Below are positions 55,577-64,000 of a DNA stretch of 64,000 nucleotides, piece after piece. The DNA is from Hankyongella ginsenosidimutans (GTDB taxonomy: Bacteria; Pseudomonadota; Alphaproteobacteria; Sphingomonadales; Sphingomonadaceae). The stretch lies in NCBI RefSeq assembly GCF_005144965.1, contig NZ_CP039704.1, positions 558,001-622,000 of the forward strand, in the 5' to 3' direction. The translations under genes and the position numbers were made by a program. The notes under the pieces are model-generated. The model saw nothing but the letters and a program-made list of their open reading frames with translations. It was not told the origin of the DNA and did not search any database. Every line of letters begins with the position of its first letter. Positions within the stretch are counted from its first letter, which is position 1.

Positions 55577-56814
55577 TGTCTCATTTCTTGCCAATCCCCG
55601 CCGTATCGCCCTCGCGGGCCTTCTCGCCACGACGCTGTCCTGCCTGGCCGCGCCGGTTTTCGCTGAGCCGGCCCAAAGCTCGCGCCTGATCCTGGCCGGG
55701 CATGACGCCGCGCAGACGCCCGATTTCTGGCAGCGCTACATGAGCGCCGCCGGCAAGGGTGCAACCGTCTACATCATCCCGACCGCTGCAGATGACCCCG
55801 TGAAGGCCGGCAGCGATCTTGCGGCAGCCGTCAAGAAGGCCGGCGGCGTCCCGGTTGTCGTGCCTCTTGCGGGCCGCGACCTAATCAAAGGCGGCAAGAA
55901 CCCGTTCGGTGCCGACGCCCAGAAGATGGAGGATGTTGCGTGGGTGAAGAGTCTCATCGGCGGCAAGGCGTTCCTCATCGCCGACGGCAACCCGGACCGC
56001 CTGGCCAAAACCCTGCTCAGCAATGAAACAGACGACGGGCCAGTGCTCTACGCCATGCACAAAGCGTTCGAGGCCGGTGCCGCGATCGGTGTGATCGGCG
56101 ACAGCGTTCGGGTTGCCGGTAGCGGTGGCTTCCGCAAGCCGCGCGCGCTCAGCGAGATGATCCGCTACTCGATGCAGTGGGAGCTGGACTTTTCGTTCGG
56201 GCTCCAGCTTGCGCCGCAGAAGTGGTTTATCGATTACGGCGTCGGCGCGAACGGAAATTTGGCGCGCCTTGTGCTTGCGCTTGCCAACCTGAGCAGTTCG
56301 GTCGGCATTGGCATGGACTCCCGGTCGATCGTGGTGCTCGACAAGGAAAAGATCGCCTTCGCCGGATGGGCCGAGTGCTTTGGTCAAGCTCCCGGAGGCG
56401 GCGAAAGCGGAATTGTCCGCGGTCGTGCCGTTCACGGTGTCGGCGCTTAATTCCGGTGACACCTTCACGATCGCCAACGGCGACGTGACGTTCGACGCCA
56501 GCCGCAAGCCGGTGCCGGCACCCGCAAAGGCACCGGAACCCATGCTGCTCCCGGACGCCACCCAGCCGAATGCGTTCCTGGCCCAGGTGCAGCAGATCGG
56601 CCTCGGCAAGGCCGGGAAGACCACCGTGATCGCGGCGGACTGGCCCAGCGCCGGCGTCAAACAGGCGAAGGCGCAGGTCTTCACCATCGAGGCGGGCGGG
56701 GCGAGCAAGGCAGCAAGCGATGACAAAACGACCTCTGTCGCCAACCTCACCGGGGCACTGATCCGCGATCAGTTCCTGGCCTTCCCGGTCTATCAGGCGA
56801 CGGAAAACGATTGA
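55577..56814 (+). CDS. Exported cyanophycinase-like (S51/class I amidotransferase fold) protein, frameshifted
   Basis: About 410 residues. The signal peptide reads RRIALAGLLATTLSCLAAP but the start is unclear: ATG 55577 (MSHFL) is out of frame with it. The mature part, LILAGHDAAQTPDFWQRYM and then ATVYIIPTAADDPVKAGSDL, follows the cyanophycinase/S51 pattern. Where cyanophycinase has a GGTSAGA serine motif, this protein has AAIGVIGDSVRVAGSGGF, so the catalytic serine is in doubt. A break near 56395 joins to LPEAAKAELSAVVPFTVSAL. The C-terminal half is Ala/Pro-rich and not recognised. The substrate is unknown. Confidence 0.6.
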
Positions 56815-56829
56815 GGGGCTGACGTGGCG

Positions 56830-56991
56830 ATCCATAGGGCGAAACAAAGAACTCTGGATTGCCGCGTCGCCTTGCGGCTCCTCGCAATGACGATTCCACC
56901 TAAAGTCATCACGCTCTAAATTGTTGATAAGAGCCTGATTCACGCCCTCGGTTGAAGTGCATATGCTTCAACCTCAACCGATCAGGCTCTA
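56830..56991. repeat. Family B fragment followed by family D palindrome
   Basis: 56860-56922 has TGGATTGCCGCGTCGCC, CTCGCAATGACG and AAAGTCATCACGCTCTA of family B. 56933-56991 is a family D hairpin, AAGAGCCTGATTCACG ... CGATCAGGCTCTA. Its last CTA is the complement of the HNH gene's TAG stop. Confidence 0.8.
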
Positions 56992-57555
56992 AGCGTCGAG
57001 TTCGCTATCCCAGTAGAGATAGTCGCGCCAGGTGGCATGCAGGTAGTTCGGCGGGAACGCCCGGCCATGCTCCTGCAGTTCGAAGGTGGTCGGCTGGTAC
57101 GGCGGCCAGCGCAGGCCCATGTGCGCTTCTGCCGGCGTGCGCCCGCCCTTGCGCAGGTTGCAGGGCGCACAGGCGGTGGTGACGTTCTCCCAGGTGGTGC
57201 GGCCACCGTAGGCGCGCGGGATCACGTGATCGAAGGTCAGATCGTCCCGCGAGCCACAATACTGGCACAGGAACCGGTCGCGCAGGAACAGGTTGAAACG
57301 CGTGAACGCGGGATGCCGCGCCGGCCGCACATATTGTTTGAGCGCAATGACCGAGGGCAGCCGCATCGCCGTGCGCGCCGAGCGGATCTCGCGATCATAT
57401 TCCTCGACGATGGTGACCCGGTCCAGAAACACCGCCTTGACCGCCGTCTGCCAGCCCCAGAGGCTGAGCGGATAGTAGGACAGAGGGGTATAGTCGGCGT
57501 TCAGCACCAGCGCAGGACACTGCTCAGGCGTCGGAATCACATTAGGATGATACAC
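56989..57555 (-). CDS. HNH endonuclease family protein
   Basis: 188 residues, intact. Start ATG 57553-57555 ([20 protein letters not shown]). The HNH fold has [19 protein letters not shown], then [18 protein letters not shown]: two CxxC metal pairs and the catalytic His in DHVIP. This is the common single-copy alphaproteobacterial HNH family (5-methylcytosine-restriction-like by domain), whose real role is not established. There are no partner genes, so a restriction role is not supported here. Confidence 0.87.
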   Translation of the reverse strand: MYHPNVIPTPEQCPALVLNADYTPLSYYPLSLWGWQTAVKAVFLDRVTIVEEYDREIRSARTAMRLPSVIALKQYVRPARHPAFTRFNLFLRDRFLCQYCGSRDDLTFDHVIPRAYGGRTTWENVTTACAPCNLRKGGRTPAEAHMGLRWPPYQPTTFELQEHGRAFPPNYLHATWRDYLYWDSELDA

Positions 57556-57790
57556 CCGCGTGCTCCTCAGTTCCCGAACGACCAGGATGCAAGCGCCTCA
57601 AGACTTGTCGCACTCAAGCCGGCTGAGACTGGCCCCGCTGACTTCCGAGCCGCTACCTTGCCGCTCGATTCGAAATTGTGCCTACTACAATTCGTGTGTC
57701 GGGATTATGACACTACGGCATATGGAGTCGTCAAGGGTGAGATTTTTATCGTTTCGCGCTTTTCGGCATCGGAGCAACGAGCGACTCGGC

Positions 57791-58659
57791 ATGCCGGCTC
57801 CGGTCGTAACGCGATTCGCGCCGTCGCCGACCGGACGGCTGCACCTCGGGCATGCCGCGTCCGCCTTATGGAACGCGGAGTTCGCGATGACGCAGGGCGG
57901 CACCATGCTGCTGCGATCGAGGATATCGACCCCGGCCGGTGTCGCGAGCCCTTCGTCGCGGGCATCTTCGAGGATCTCGCCTGGCTCGGCCTGGCCTGGC
58001 CGCAGCCGCCACGCCGCCAGTCCGAGCACCTGGCTCACTACGCAGCAGCGCTGGAGCGCCTGCGCGCCGAGGGCCTGCTCTACCCGTGCTTCTGCACCCG
58101 CGCCGACATCGCCGCCGAGATCGCGCGCGCGGGTGCTGCGCCGCATGCCGGCGAGACCCAGGTCTACCCCGGTCTTTGCAAGCATCTGACTCCGGCGGTT
58201 GCCGCCCAGCGTCTGGCCACGGGGCACGCCGCCTGCTGGCGGCTGCACATGGACCGCGCCATCCGCAAGGCCGGGCCGCTGCGCTGGTGGGACGCCGGGC
58301 ACGGCTGGCGCAACGCTGCGCCGGATCGCCAGGGTGACGTGGTGCTGGCGCGCAAGGATGCGCCGGTCAGCTATCATCTGGCTGTCACCCTCGACGATGC
58401 GGCGCAGGGCGTGACCGACGTGATCCGGGGCGAGGACCTGCTGGACGCGACCGATATCCACCGGCTGCTGCAAGCGCTGCTCGACCTGCCGACACCGCGC
58501 TATCGCCATCATCCCCTTTTGCGGGACGAGACGGGTGCCCGCCTGGCCAAGCGCGACAACGCACCCGCGCTCGCCGACCTGCGCGCCCAGGGCTGGACGC
58601 CGGAGGCGGTTCGTGCGCGGATCGGCCGCATGCCGGACGCGCTTATCCAGCCTATTTAG
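57791..58659 (+). CDS. gluQ: Glutamyl-Q tRNA(Asp) synthetase, frameshifted
   Basis: Attaches glutamate to queuosine in the anticodon of tRNA-Asp. About 289 residues, without the anticodon-binding domain of GluRS. Start ATG 57791 ([20 protein letters not shown]); the HIGH motif is HLGH. The frame breaks near 57914 at CTGCTGCGATCGAG, where one base is missing before [13 protein letters not shown]. Zinc-site-like [10 protein letters not shown], then [18 protein letters not shown] and a degenerate KMSKS, RLAKRD. Ends MPDALIQPI. Confidence 0.9.
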
Positions 58660-58715
58660 GGCTATTGGGCTGCAATTTCGTTGGCGTAAACGCCGCAGTG
58701 GCGTAGGAGTCTGGC

Positions 58716-58913
58716 ATGAACGGCATTCTGATTTTCTTCATCGTCATGGGCGCGCTGGCGACGGCCGTCGTGCTCGCGCGCGGCATCTTCACCATGGCGT
58801 CCGGCAAGGACATGACCGGCCGCCGCTCGAACCAGCTCATGTGGTACCGCGTGCTGTTTCAGGGCCTCACGGTCGCTGTCGTCATCCTGTTCCTGCTATT
58901 GGGAAGACATTAG
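58716..58913 (+). CDS. HIG1-type twin transmembrane protein
   Basis: 65 residues, intact: MNGILIFFIVMGALATAVVL as the first membrane helix, a loop with SGKDMTGRRSNQLMWYRVLF (the HIG1-like QxxxRxxxQ-type region) and a second helix. HIG1 proteins associate with cytochrome oxidase or respiratory supercomplexes. In alphaproteobacteria the gene often lies just before a cobalamin adenosyltransferase gene, as here (5 bases). Confidence 0.8.
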   Translation: MNGILIFFIVMGALATAVVLARGIFTMASGKDMTGRRSNQLMWYRVLFQGLTVAVVILFLLLGRH

Positions 58914-58918
58914 GGCCT

Positions 58919-59484
58919 GTGGTCAAGCTCGATCGCATCTACACCCGTGGCGGTGACGGCGGCGAGACCTCACTGGTCGATGGCTCGCGGCGGCCGAAAT
59001 TCGCACACCGCATCGCCGCCTTCGGCACGGTCGATGAGGCGAACGCCGTGCTTGGCATCGCCCGGCTTTACGCTGCGGATGACACCGATGCGATGCTGGG
59101 GCGCATCCAGAACGACCTGTTCGACCTCGGCGCGGATCTGGCGACGCCGGGCGAGGATTTCGATGCGGCGTCGCAATCCCTGCGCATCGTCGCGGGTCAG
59201 GTCGCACGGCTGGAGGCGGAGATCGATGCGCTGAACGAGGCCCTGCCGCCGCTGACCTCGTTCGTGCTGCCCGGCGGCGCACCGCTCGCCGCCTATCTGC
59301 ACCTGGCGCGCACCGTGGTCCGTCGCGCCGAGCGGCTGACGGCGGAAGCCGCGACGCAGGAGCCGATCAACCCCGGGCGCTCCAATATATCAACCGCCTC
59401 TCCGACCTGCTGTTCGTGCTGTCGCGCGCCGCCAACCACGATTCCGGCGCCGAGCCGCTCTGGCAGCCCGGCCTGACCCGCTGA
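58919..59484 (+). CDS. Cob(I)alamin adenosyltransferase, PduO type, frameshifted
   Basis: Makes adenosylcobalamin from cob(I)alamin and ATP. About 188 residues. Start GTG 58919 ([20 protein letters not shown]). The ATP-binding N-terminal segment [26 protein letters not shown] and [12 protein letters not shown] are typical. A break near 59385 joins to [20 protein letters not shown], ending QPGLTR at TGA 59482-59484. Shows that the cell uses B12. Confidence 0.9.
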
Positions 59485-59615
59485 CTGGGCGGGCCCAAGT
59501 TTTCTGCCGCCTGACGCACGCGCTTGACTTGCGCTGCATCTCATGTTCGCATCTGCAGCATGAGGGTTGCCCCTGACGACACGCCGATACGGCGGCGCAG
59601 CACGGCACCCTGGGG

Positions 59616-61046
59616 ATGGTGCACGTGTTCGATGAAATGTACGTAGAGGCAGGCAAGTCTCGGCCTGCCTATGCGGGAATAGCGGAATGGCTCGAGCGCA
59701 TGTCCCCGGACCTGCGCGACGCCAAGCGCGAGGAGGCCGAACGCCTGTTCCGCCGCATCGGCATCACCTTCGCCGTCTACGGCGATGGCGGCGACACGGA
59801 GCGGCTGATCCCGTTCGACATCATTCCGCGCGTTCTGGGGGCGCAGGAATGGGCGACCCTGGAGCGCGGGCTGGTCCAGCGCGTGCGGGCGCTCAACCTG
59901 TTTCTGGCCGATGTCTACGGCGAGCAGGCGATCCTGCGTGCCGGGCTGATCCCGGAACGGCTGGTGCGCGCCAACGCCGCCTATCTGGAGGCGATGCAGG
60001 GCGTGACGGCGCCGCACGGCGTGTTCACGCACGTCGCTGGCATCGACATCGTGCGCACCGGCCCCAGCGAGTTCTACGTGCTGGAAGACAATTGCCGCAC
60101 GCCGTCCGGCGTCTCTTACATGCTGGAGAACCGCACGGTGATGATGCGGCTGTTCCCGGACCTGTTCAGCCGGATCAATGTCGCGCCGATCTCCCGCTAC
60201 CCCGAGGACCTGCTGCACACCCTGCGCTCGGTTGCGCCGCCGCGCTGCAAGGGCGACCCGACGGTCGCGGTGCTGACGCCGGGCCAGTTCAACAGCGCCT
60301 ATTACGAGCACTCCTTCCTCGCGGACGAAATGGGCGTCGAGCTGGTGGAGGGCAGCGACCTCTATGTCGAGGATGCAGCGGTGTTCATGCGCACCACGCT
60401 GGGGCCGCGACGGGTCGACGTGCTGTACCGGCGCATCGACGATGCCTTCCTCGATCCACGCGCGTTCCGGCCGGACTCGGTGCTGGGCGTGCCCGGCCTG
60501 TTCGAGGCCTATCGGCAGGGTGGCGTGACCCTGGCGAACGCGGTCGGCGCGGGTGTCGCCGACGACAAGGCCGTCTATGTCTATGTGCCCGAGATGGTGC
60601 GCTTCTACCTGGGCGAGGAGCCGATCCTCAAGAATGTGCCGACATGGGATTGCGCGGACCCGGCCTCGCTGCACTATGTCGAGCACCACCTGCACGAACT
60701 GGTGGTGAAGGAAACGCATGGCTCCGGCGGCTACGGCATGCTGATCGGCCCGCAGGCAAGCGCCGCCGAGCGCGCGACCTTTCTCGCCCGGCTGAAAGCC
60801 AGCCCGGAGGCCTATATCGCCCAGCCGACGCTTGCGCTGTCCACCTGTCCGACCTTCGTCGACAGCGGAGTCGCCCCGCGCCACATCGATCTGCGGCCGT
60901 TCCTGCTTGTGGGGTCGGACGGCATCCGGGTCACGCCGGGCGGCCTCACGCGGGTGGCGCTGCGCGCCGGCTCGCTGGTGGTCAACTCCTCGCAGGGCGG
61001 CGGCACCAGGACACCTGGGTCCTGCAACCGGACAAGGACGCCTGAT
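59616..61046 (+). CDS. Circularly permuted ATP-grasp protein (DUF404/407), frameshifted at its end
   Basis: About 476 residues. Start ATG 59616 (MVHVFDEMYVEAGKSRPAYA). Central motifs EFYVLEDNCRTPSGVSYMLE, VLTPGQFNSAYYEHSFLADE and VVKETHGSGGYGMLIGPQ are those of the circularly permuted ATP-grasp family; the last frame ends DTWVLQPDKDA after a break near 61008. It overlaps the alpha-E gene by one base. This pair is the conserved neighbour of Anbu proteases and is thought to make a peptide-like product; the real reaction is unproven. Confidence 0.88.
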
Positions 61047-61975
61047 GCTCGCACGCACCGCCAACGGCATCTTCTGGCTCGCCCGCTACGTCGAGCGCAT
61101 GGACAATCTCGCGCGCCTGCTGGAGGCCGCGCAGCGCATGTCCGGCCTCAGCCCGCAATCGACCGACTGGCTGTCTGCGCTTCACGCCACAGGCTGCGAG
61201 CAGGGCTATGCCGCAAAATATGAGCGGGTCACCGCCGCGCACGTGGTCTATTACCTCTCCTGCGACCGCGACAATCCGTCCTCCATCCTCTCGTCACTGG
61301 ACCGCGCGCGCACCAATGCGCGGGCGGTGCGCGCTGCGCTCACCCGCGATATGTGGGATGCCCTGAACGGCGCCTGGCTCGACAGCCAGCGGATCGACCC
61401 GATCTTCTTCGAGCCGGAACTGCTGCCGGAGACCCTCGACTGGGTGAAGAACTTCACCACCCGCTTCCTTGGCCTATGCCAGCACCATGCTGCGCAACGA
61501 CGTCTATCACTTCACGCGCATGGGGACCTTCATCGAGCGGGCGGACAACACGGCGCGCATCCTTGATGTGAAGTACCACATGCTGTTGCCGAGCTTCACC
61601 GGCGTCGGCGGCCTGCTCGATTATTACCAGTGGACCTCGATCCTGCATTCGGTGTCGGCGACCCGCGCCTATCACTGGGTCTACAAGTCTGAAGTGACGC
61701 CCTGGAACATCGCCGAACTGCTGCTGCTGCGCCAGGAGATGCCGCGCTCGATCCGGTCCTGCCTCGATGTGATCGACGAATCGCTGAAATGGCTGGCCGC
61801 AGCCTACGGCAGCCAGAACGGCGCGCCGCAGCGGCTGGCCGGCGCGCTGTCCGCGCAGTTGCGCTACGGCGTCATCGACGACATCTTCCAGATGGGCCTG
61901 CACGAGTACCTCACCCAGCTCATCGAGCGCATCGCCAAGCTCGCGGTGGAGATCGAGCGCCACTACATGCACTAG
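61046..61975 (+). CDS. Alpha-E domain protein (DUF403), frameshifted
   Basis: About 309 residues, mostly helical. Start ATG 61046 (MLARTANGIFWLARYVERMD), a typical alpha-E beginning. Contains VVYYLSCDRDNPSSILSSLD and, after a break near 61478, YHFTRMGTFIERADNTARIL, ending AVEIERHYMH. Function unknown, but it works genetically with the circularly permuted ATP-grasp protein and Anbu. Confidence 0.88.
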
Positions 61976-62061
61976 TGTCGTGGAATCGAAGTCCGCTACA
62001 CTGTGATATCGGGCTCGTGCGAACTTCGATTCTGAAAACGACACGAGAAACAATATCTTGC

Positions 62062-62257
62062 TAGCAGGCTGCTGAAAAGTCGCGGAGATACTGTTCTGCT
62101 TCGTCATTCCGGCGAACGCCGGAATCCATAGGTGCCAACATACACAACAAATACAAGGTATTAGCCATGGGCACCGGCCAGAGTTTATCCCCGTTAGAGT
62201 GCCGGGGTGACGGCTATAGGTTTGGAGTCCAAGCAACCACTTTTCAACAGCCTGCTA
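62062..62257. mobile_element. Family C MITE-like element, copy 2
   Basis: 196 bases with ends TAGCAGGCTGCTGAAAAGT and ACTTTTCAACAGCCTGCTA, one mismatch. Inner arms CGTCATTCCGGCGAACGCCGG and GCCGGGGTGACG. Same design as 29752-29943, with a different middle. It occupies most of the 342-base gap between the alpha-E and Anbu genes. Confidence 0.78.
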
Positions 62258-62317
62258 GACCTCCCCGATGAAAGTCCGTTACAATTTGGCCTTTGCTGCG
62301 CCGCCGAGAGACACTCC

Positions 62318-63076
62318 ATGACATATTGCGTTGCCCTGAACCTTGAGGAAGGGCTTGTGCTGTGCGCAGACACCCGAACCAACGCCAGCCTTGACAACAT
62401 CGCCACCTTCTCTAAGCTGCATGTGATCGAGCGCCCTGGCGAGCGCGTGATCGCGCTGATGACCGCAGGCAACCTGGCGATCACCCAGGCAGCCGTTACC
62501 CGCCTGACCGAGAGCATCCCCGATATCAACGGTAACGGCGGCAATGGGGATATGGAGGCGACGCGCGCCACGCTCTGGACCGTGCCCTCGATGATCGAGG
62601 CGGCCCGGCTGGTCGGCCGCACCGTACGCGATCTGTTCGATGAGGATGCAAGCAACCTGATGCGCCATCAGGTACTCTTCGACGCCACCTTCCTGGTGGC
62701 AGGCCAGGTGGGCGCAGGCAAACAGCGCCTGTTCATGGTTTATTCCGCCGGCAACTATGTGGAGTCGAGCCCGGACACGCCCTTCTTCCAGCTTGGCGAG
62801 CACAAGTACGGCAAGCCGATCCTGGACCGGGTTGCCAAGTATGACACCAGCATCGAGGACGCCGTGAAGCTGGTGCTGATCTCCATGGACTCGACCCTGC
62901 GCTCCAACCTGACGGTCGGCCTGCCGATCGACCTGCTGACCTACCGGCGCGGCAGCCTGCACGTCGGCCTGCAGCGCCGCATCGGCGAGGACGACGCCTA
63001 TTTCCGCACCGTGCGCGAACGCTGGTCGGAGGCGCTGCGCACCGGCTACCGCAGCCTGCCCGCGCCGCAGTGGTGA
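62318..63076 (+). CDS. Anbu (proteasome-type peptidase, BPH/HslV-like)
   Basis: 252 residues, intact. Start ATG 62318; after Met removal Thr1 is the nucleophile (TYCVALNLEEGLVLCADTRT), with Asp17 and Lys32 (ATFSKLHV) as in proteasome beta subunits and HslV. Further on, ALMTAGNLAITQAAVTRL and ISMDSTLRSNLTVGLPIDL. Anbu is the bacterial ancestral beta subunit, which forms an open ring; it is usually encoded with alpha-E, ATP-grasp and transglutaminase-like genes. The last is missing here. Confidence 0.92.
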   Translation: MTYCVALNLEEGLVLCADTRTNASLDNIATFSKLHVIERPGERVIALMTAGNLAITQAAVTRLTESIPDINGNGGNGDMEATRATLWTVPSMIEAARLVGRTVRDLFDEDASNLMRHQVLFDATFLVAGQVGAGKQRLFMVYSAGNYVESSPDTPFFQLGEHKYGKPILDRVAKYDTSIEDAVKLVLISMDSTLRSNLTVGLPIDLLTYRRGSLHVGLQRRIGEDDAYFRTVRERWSEALRTGYRSLPAPQW

Positions 63077-63109
63077 GGTCGCTCACCCCCGTCCCGCACT
63101 TGCGATCCC

Positions 63110-64000
63110 CTACCCTCCGAAGCGGTTCGAGCGCGGGAAGCCGAGCGGCGCGCCGCGGCCCATGCCGCCACGCGGGCCAATGTAGGGCAGCAGGTTGGTC
63201 TCCGTGCGGGTGCGCCCGGTCTCACCGCCCATCGGCCAGGACAGACCCTCCGTCAGGGTAAAGCACTTCGCATCGGAAAAGCCGCCGTCGCGATATTTCT
63301 GCAGCGTCACGCCCTGACCGCTCGCCATGACCGGCACCTGGTCCAGCGGAAACACCAGCAGCTTGCGGTTCTCGCCCACCAGCGCCAGATGGTCGCCCGA
63401 CACCGGCGCGCACAGGCTGAGCGCTGCCCCGCCCTTTTCGCCGTAGCCCTTGGGGCGCATCACCTGCTTGCCCTTGCGCGTCTCGGCCAGGCACTGGGCC
63501 GCATCCGCGATGAAGCCGCGGCCATCGCTGGCGACCAGCAGCAGCCGGGAGTCGGCGCGGTACGGCAGCAGCGCCACGATCTGCTGCTCGGCCTCGACAT
63601 CGACCATCAGGCGTACCGGTTCGCCGAAGCCGCGCCCGCCGGGCAGGCTGGCGGCATCCAGCGTGAAGAAGCGGCCGGAGTCGGCGGCGACGAGGATCTT
63701 GTCGGTGGTGTAGGCGTGGAAGGCAAAGCGCGGGCCGTCGCCTTCCTTGAACTTCGCCAGCTCGCCGTTGCCGAGGTCCAGGTGCGACTTCAGCGCACGA
63801 ATCCAACCTTTCTCCGAGCAGACGACGGTGATCGGCTCGCGCTCGACCATGGCCTCCAGTGGAATGTCCTTGAATTCGCCCGCCGTACCGAACGTGGTGC
63901 GACGTGCGCCAAGCGGCGTGTCCTTGGCGTAGCGGGCCTTCAATGCGGCAAACGCCGCCCGCACTTTCGCGCGCTGGCGGGCCGGCTCTGCCAGCAGCAG
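63110..64000 (-). CDS. parC: DNA topoisomerase IV subunit A, C-terminal part (partial)
   Basis: The frame runs off the right edge and ends at 63110 (LGFPRSNRFGG). Visible is the C-terminal beta-pinwheel, with repeated blade motifs such as VVCSEKGWIRALKSHLDLG, KILVAADSGRFFTLDAASL and LLLVASDGRGFIADAAQCL. These wrap DNA in GyrA/ParC. The variable GyrA box is not seen and the sequence fits ParC of alphaproteobacteria better than GyrA. The catalytic Tyr domain lies outside the window. Confidence 0.85.
   Translation of the reverse strand: MLLAEPARQRAKVRAAFAALKARYAKDTPLGARRTTFGTAGEFKDIPLEAMVEREPITVVCSEKGWIRALKSHLDLGNGELAKFKEGDGPRFAFHAYTTDKILVAADSGRFFTLDAASLPGGRGFGEPVRLMVDVEAEQQIVALLPYRADSRLLLVASDGRGFIADAAQCLAETRKGKQVMRPKGYGEKGGAALSLCAPVSGDHLALVGENRKLLVFPLDQVPVMASGQGVTLQKYRDGGFSDAKCFTLTEGLSWPMGGETGRTRTETNLLPYIGPRGGMGRGAPLGFPRSNRFGG

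Noticed and set aside
56989..57555. Restriction-modification system
   Set aside because: The HNH gene has no methyltransferase or specificity partner, and this HNH family is a usual single-copy chromosomal gene.
57037..57790. Upstream extension of gluQ to 57037
   Set aside because: It would overlap the intact HNH gene on the other strand; the GluQ signature starts at ATG 57791.

Overview
The window is GC-rich chromosomal DNA of an alphaproteobacterium. The pointers are the gene order hemD-(mitofilin-like)-hemY, a class I lysyl-tRNA synthetase, an mdh-sucC-sucD-sucA-sucB-lpd block, a HIG1 protein next to a cobalamin adenosyltransferase, and a TonB-receptor maltodextrin locus of the kind known from Caulobacter and sphingomonads. 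A PEP-CTERM protein and a repeat family that translates as LTLSWTKGER make Sphingomonadales or a near relative the best guess, but I cannot fix the order from this window. There is no phage, IS transposase or CRISPR array.

Most genes, including essential ones (lysK, purL, sucA, sucB, lpd), are split over two or more reading frames although the protein stays well conserved on both sides of each break. A tRNA stem also lacks a base. Many breaks are mended by adding one base, often in a short run. I read this as uncorrected sequence error, not pseudogenes, and give each gene its whole span. Exact joints and some starts are approximate.

Layout: 1-3447 heme genes and a phosphodiesterase; 3618-5200 lysK; 5652-20850 a maltodextrin locus (GH97 and two GH13 enzymes, two flavin-dependent halogenase homologues, a DUF6445-like protein, a TonB receptor, a LacI-type regulator and an MFS sugar transporter); 20854-25179 an RND efflux pair; 25510-27123 msrQ/msrP; 27204-28403 aspartate aminotransferase; 28711-29754 a polysaccharide deacetylase; 29752-31964 an island of repeats, a strong promoter driving a structured noncoding RNA, and a low-GC Abi/HEPN gene with its own folded leader RNA; 31965-34587 arfB and purL; 35043-45578 TCA cycle genes; 45903-53721 an FAD oxidase, small unknown genes, a LysR regulator and two peptidases; 53959-59484 a PEP-CTERM protein, tRNA-Thr, a cyanophycinase-like protein, an HNH nuclease, gluQ, HIG1 and ATR; 59616-63076 an Anbu proteasome-like locus; 63110-64000 the C-terminal end of parC.

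The gaps are filled with several families of small palindromic repeats. Several of them start exactly at the stop codon of a neighbouring gene. The most interesting item is the Abi/HEPN gene with a pseudoknot-capable leader RNA, which resembles abiF-type toxin-RNA units. The structured RNA at 30135-30502 comes next.
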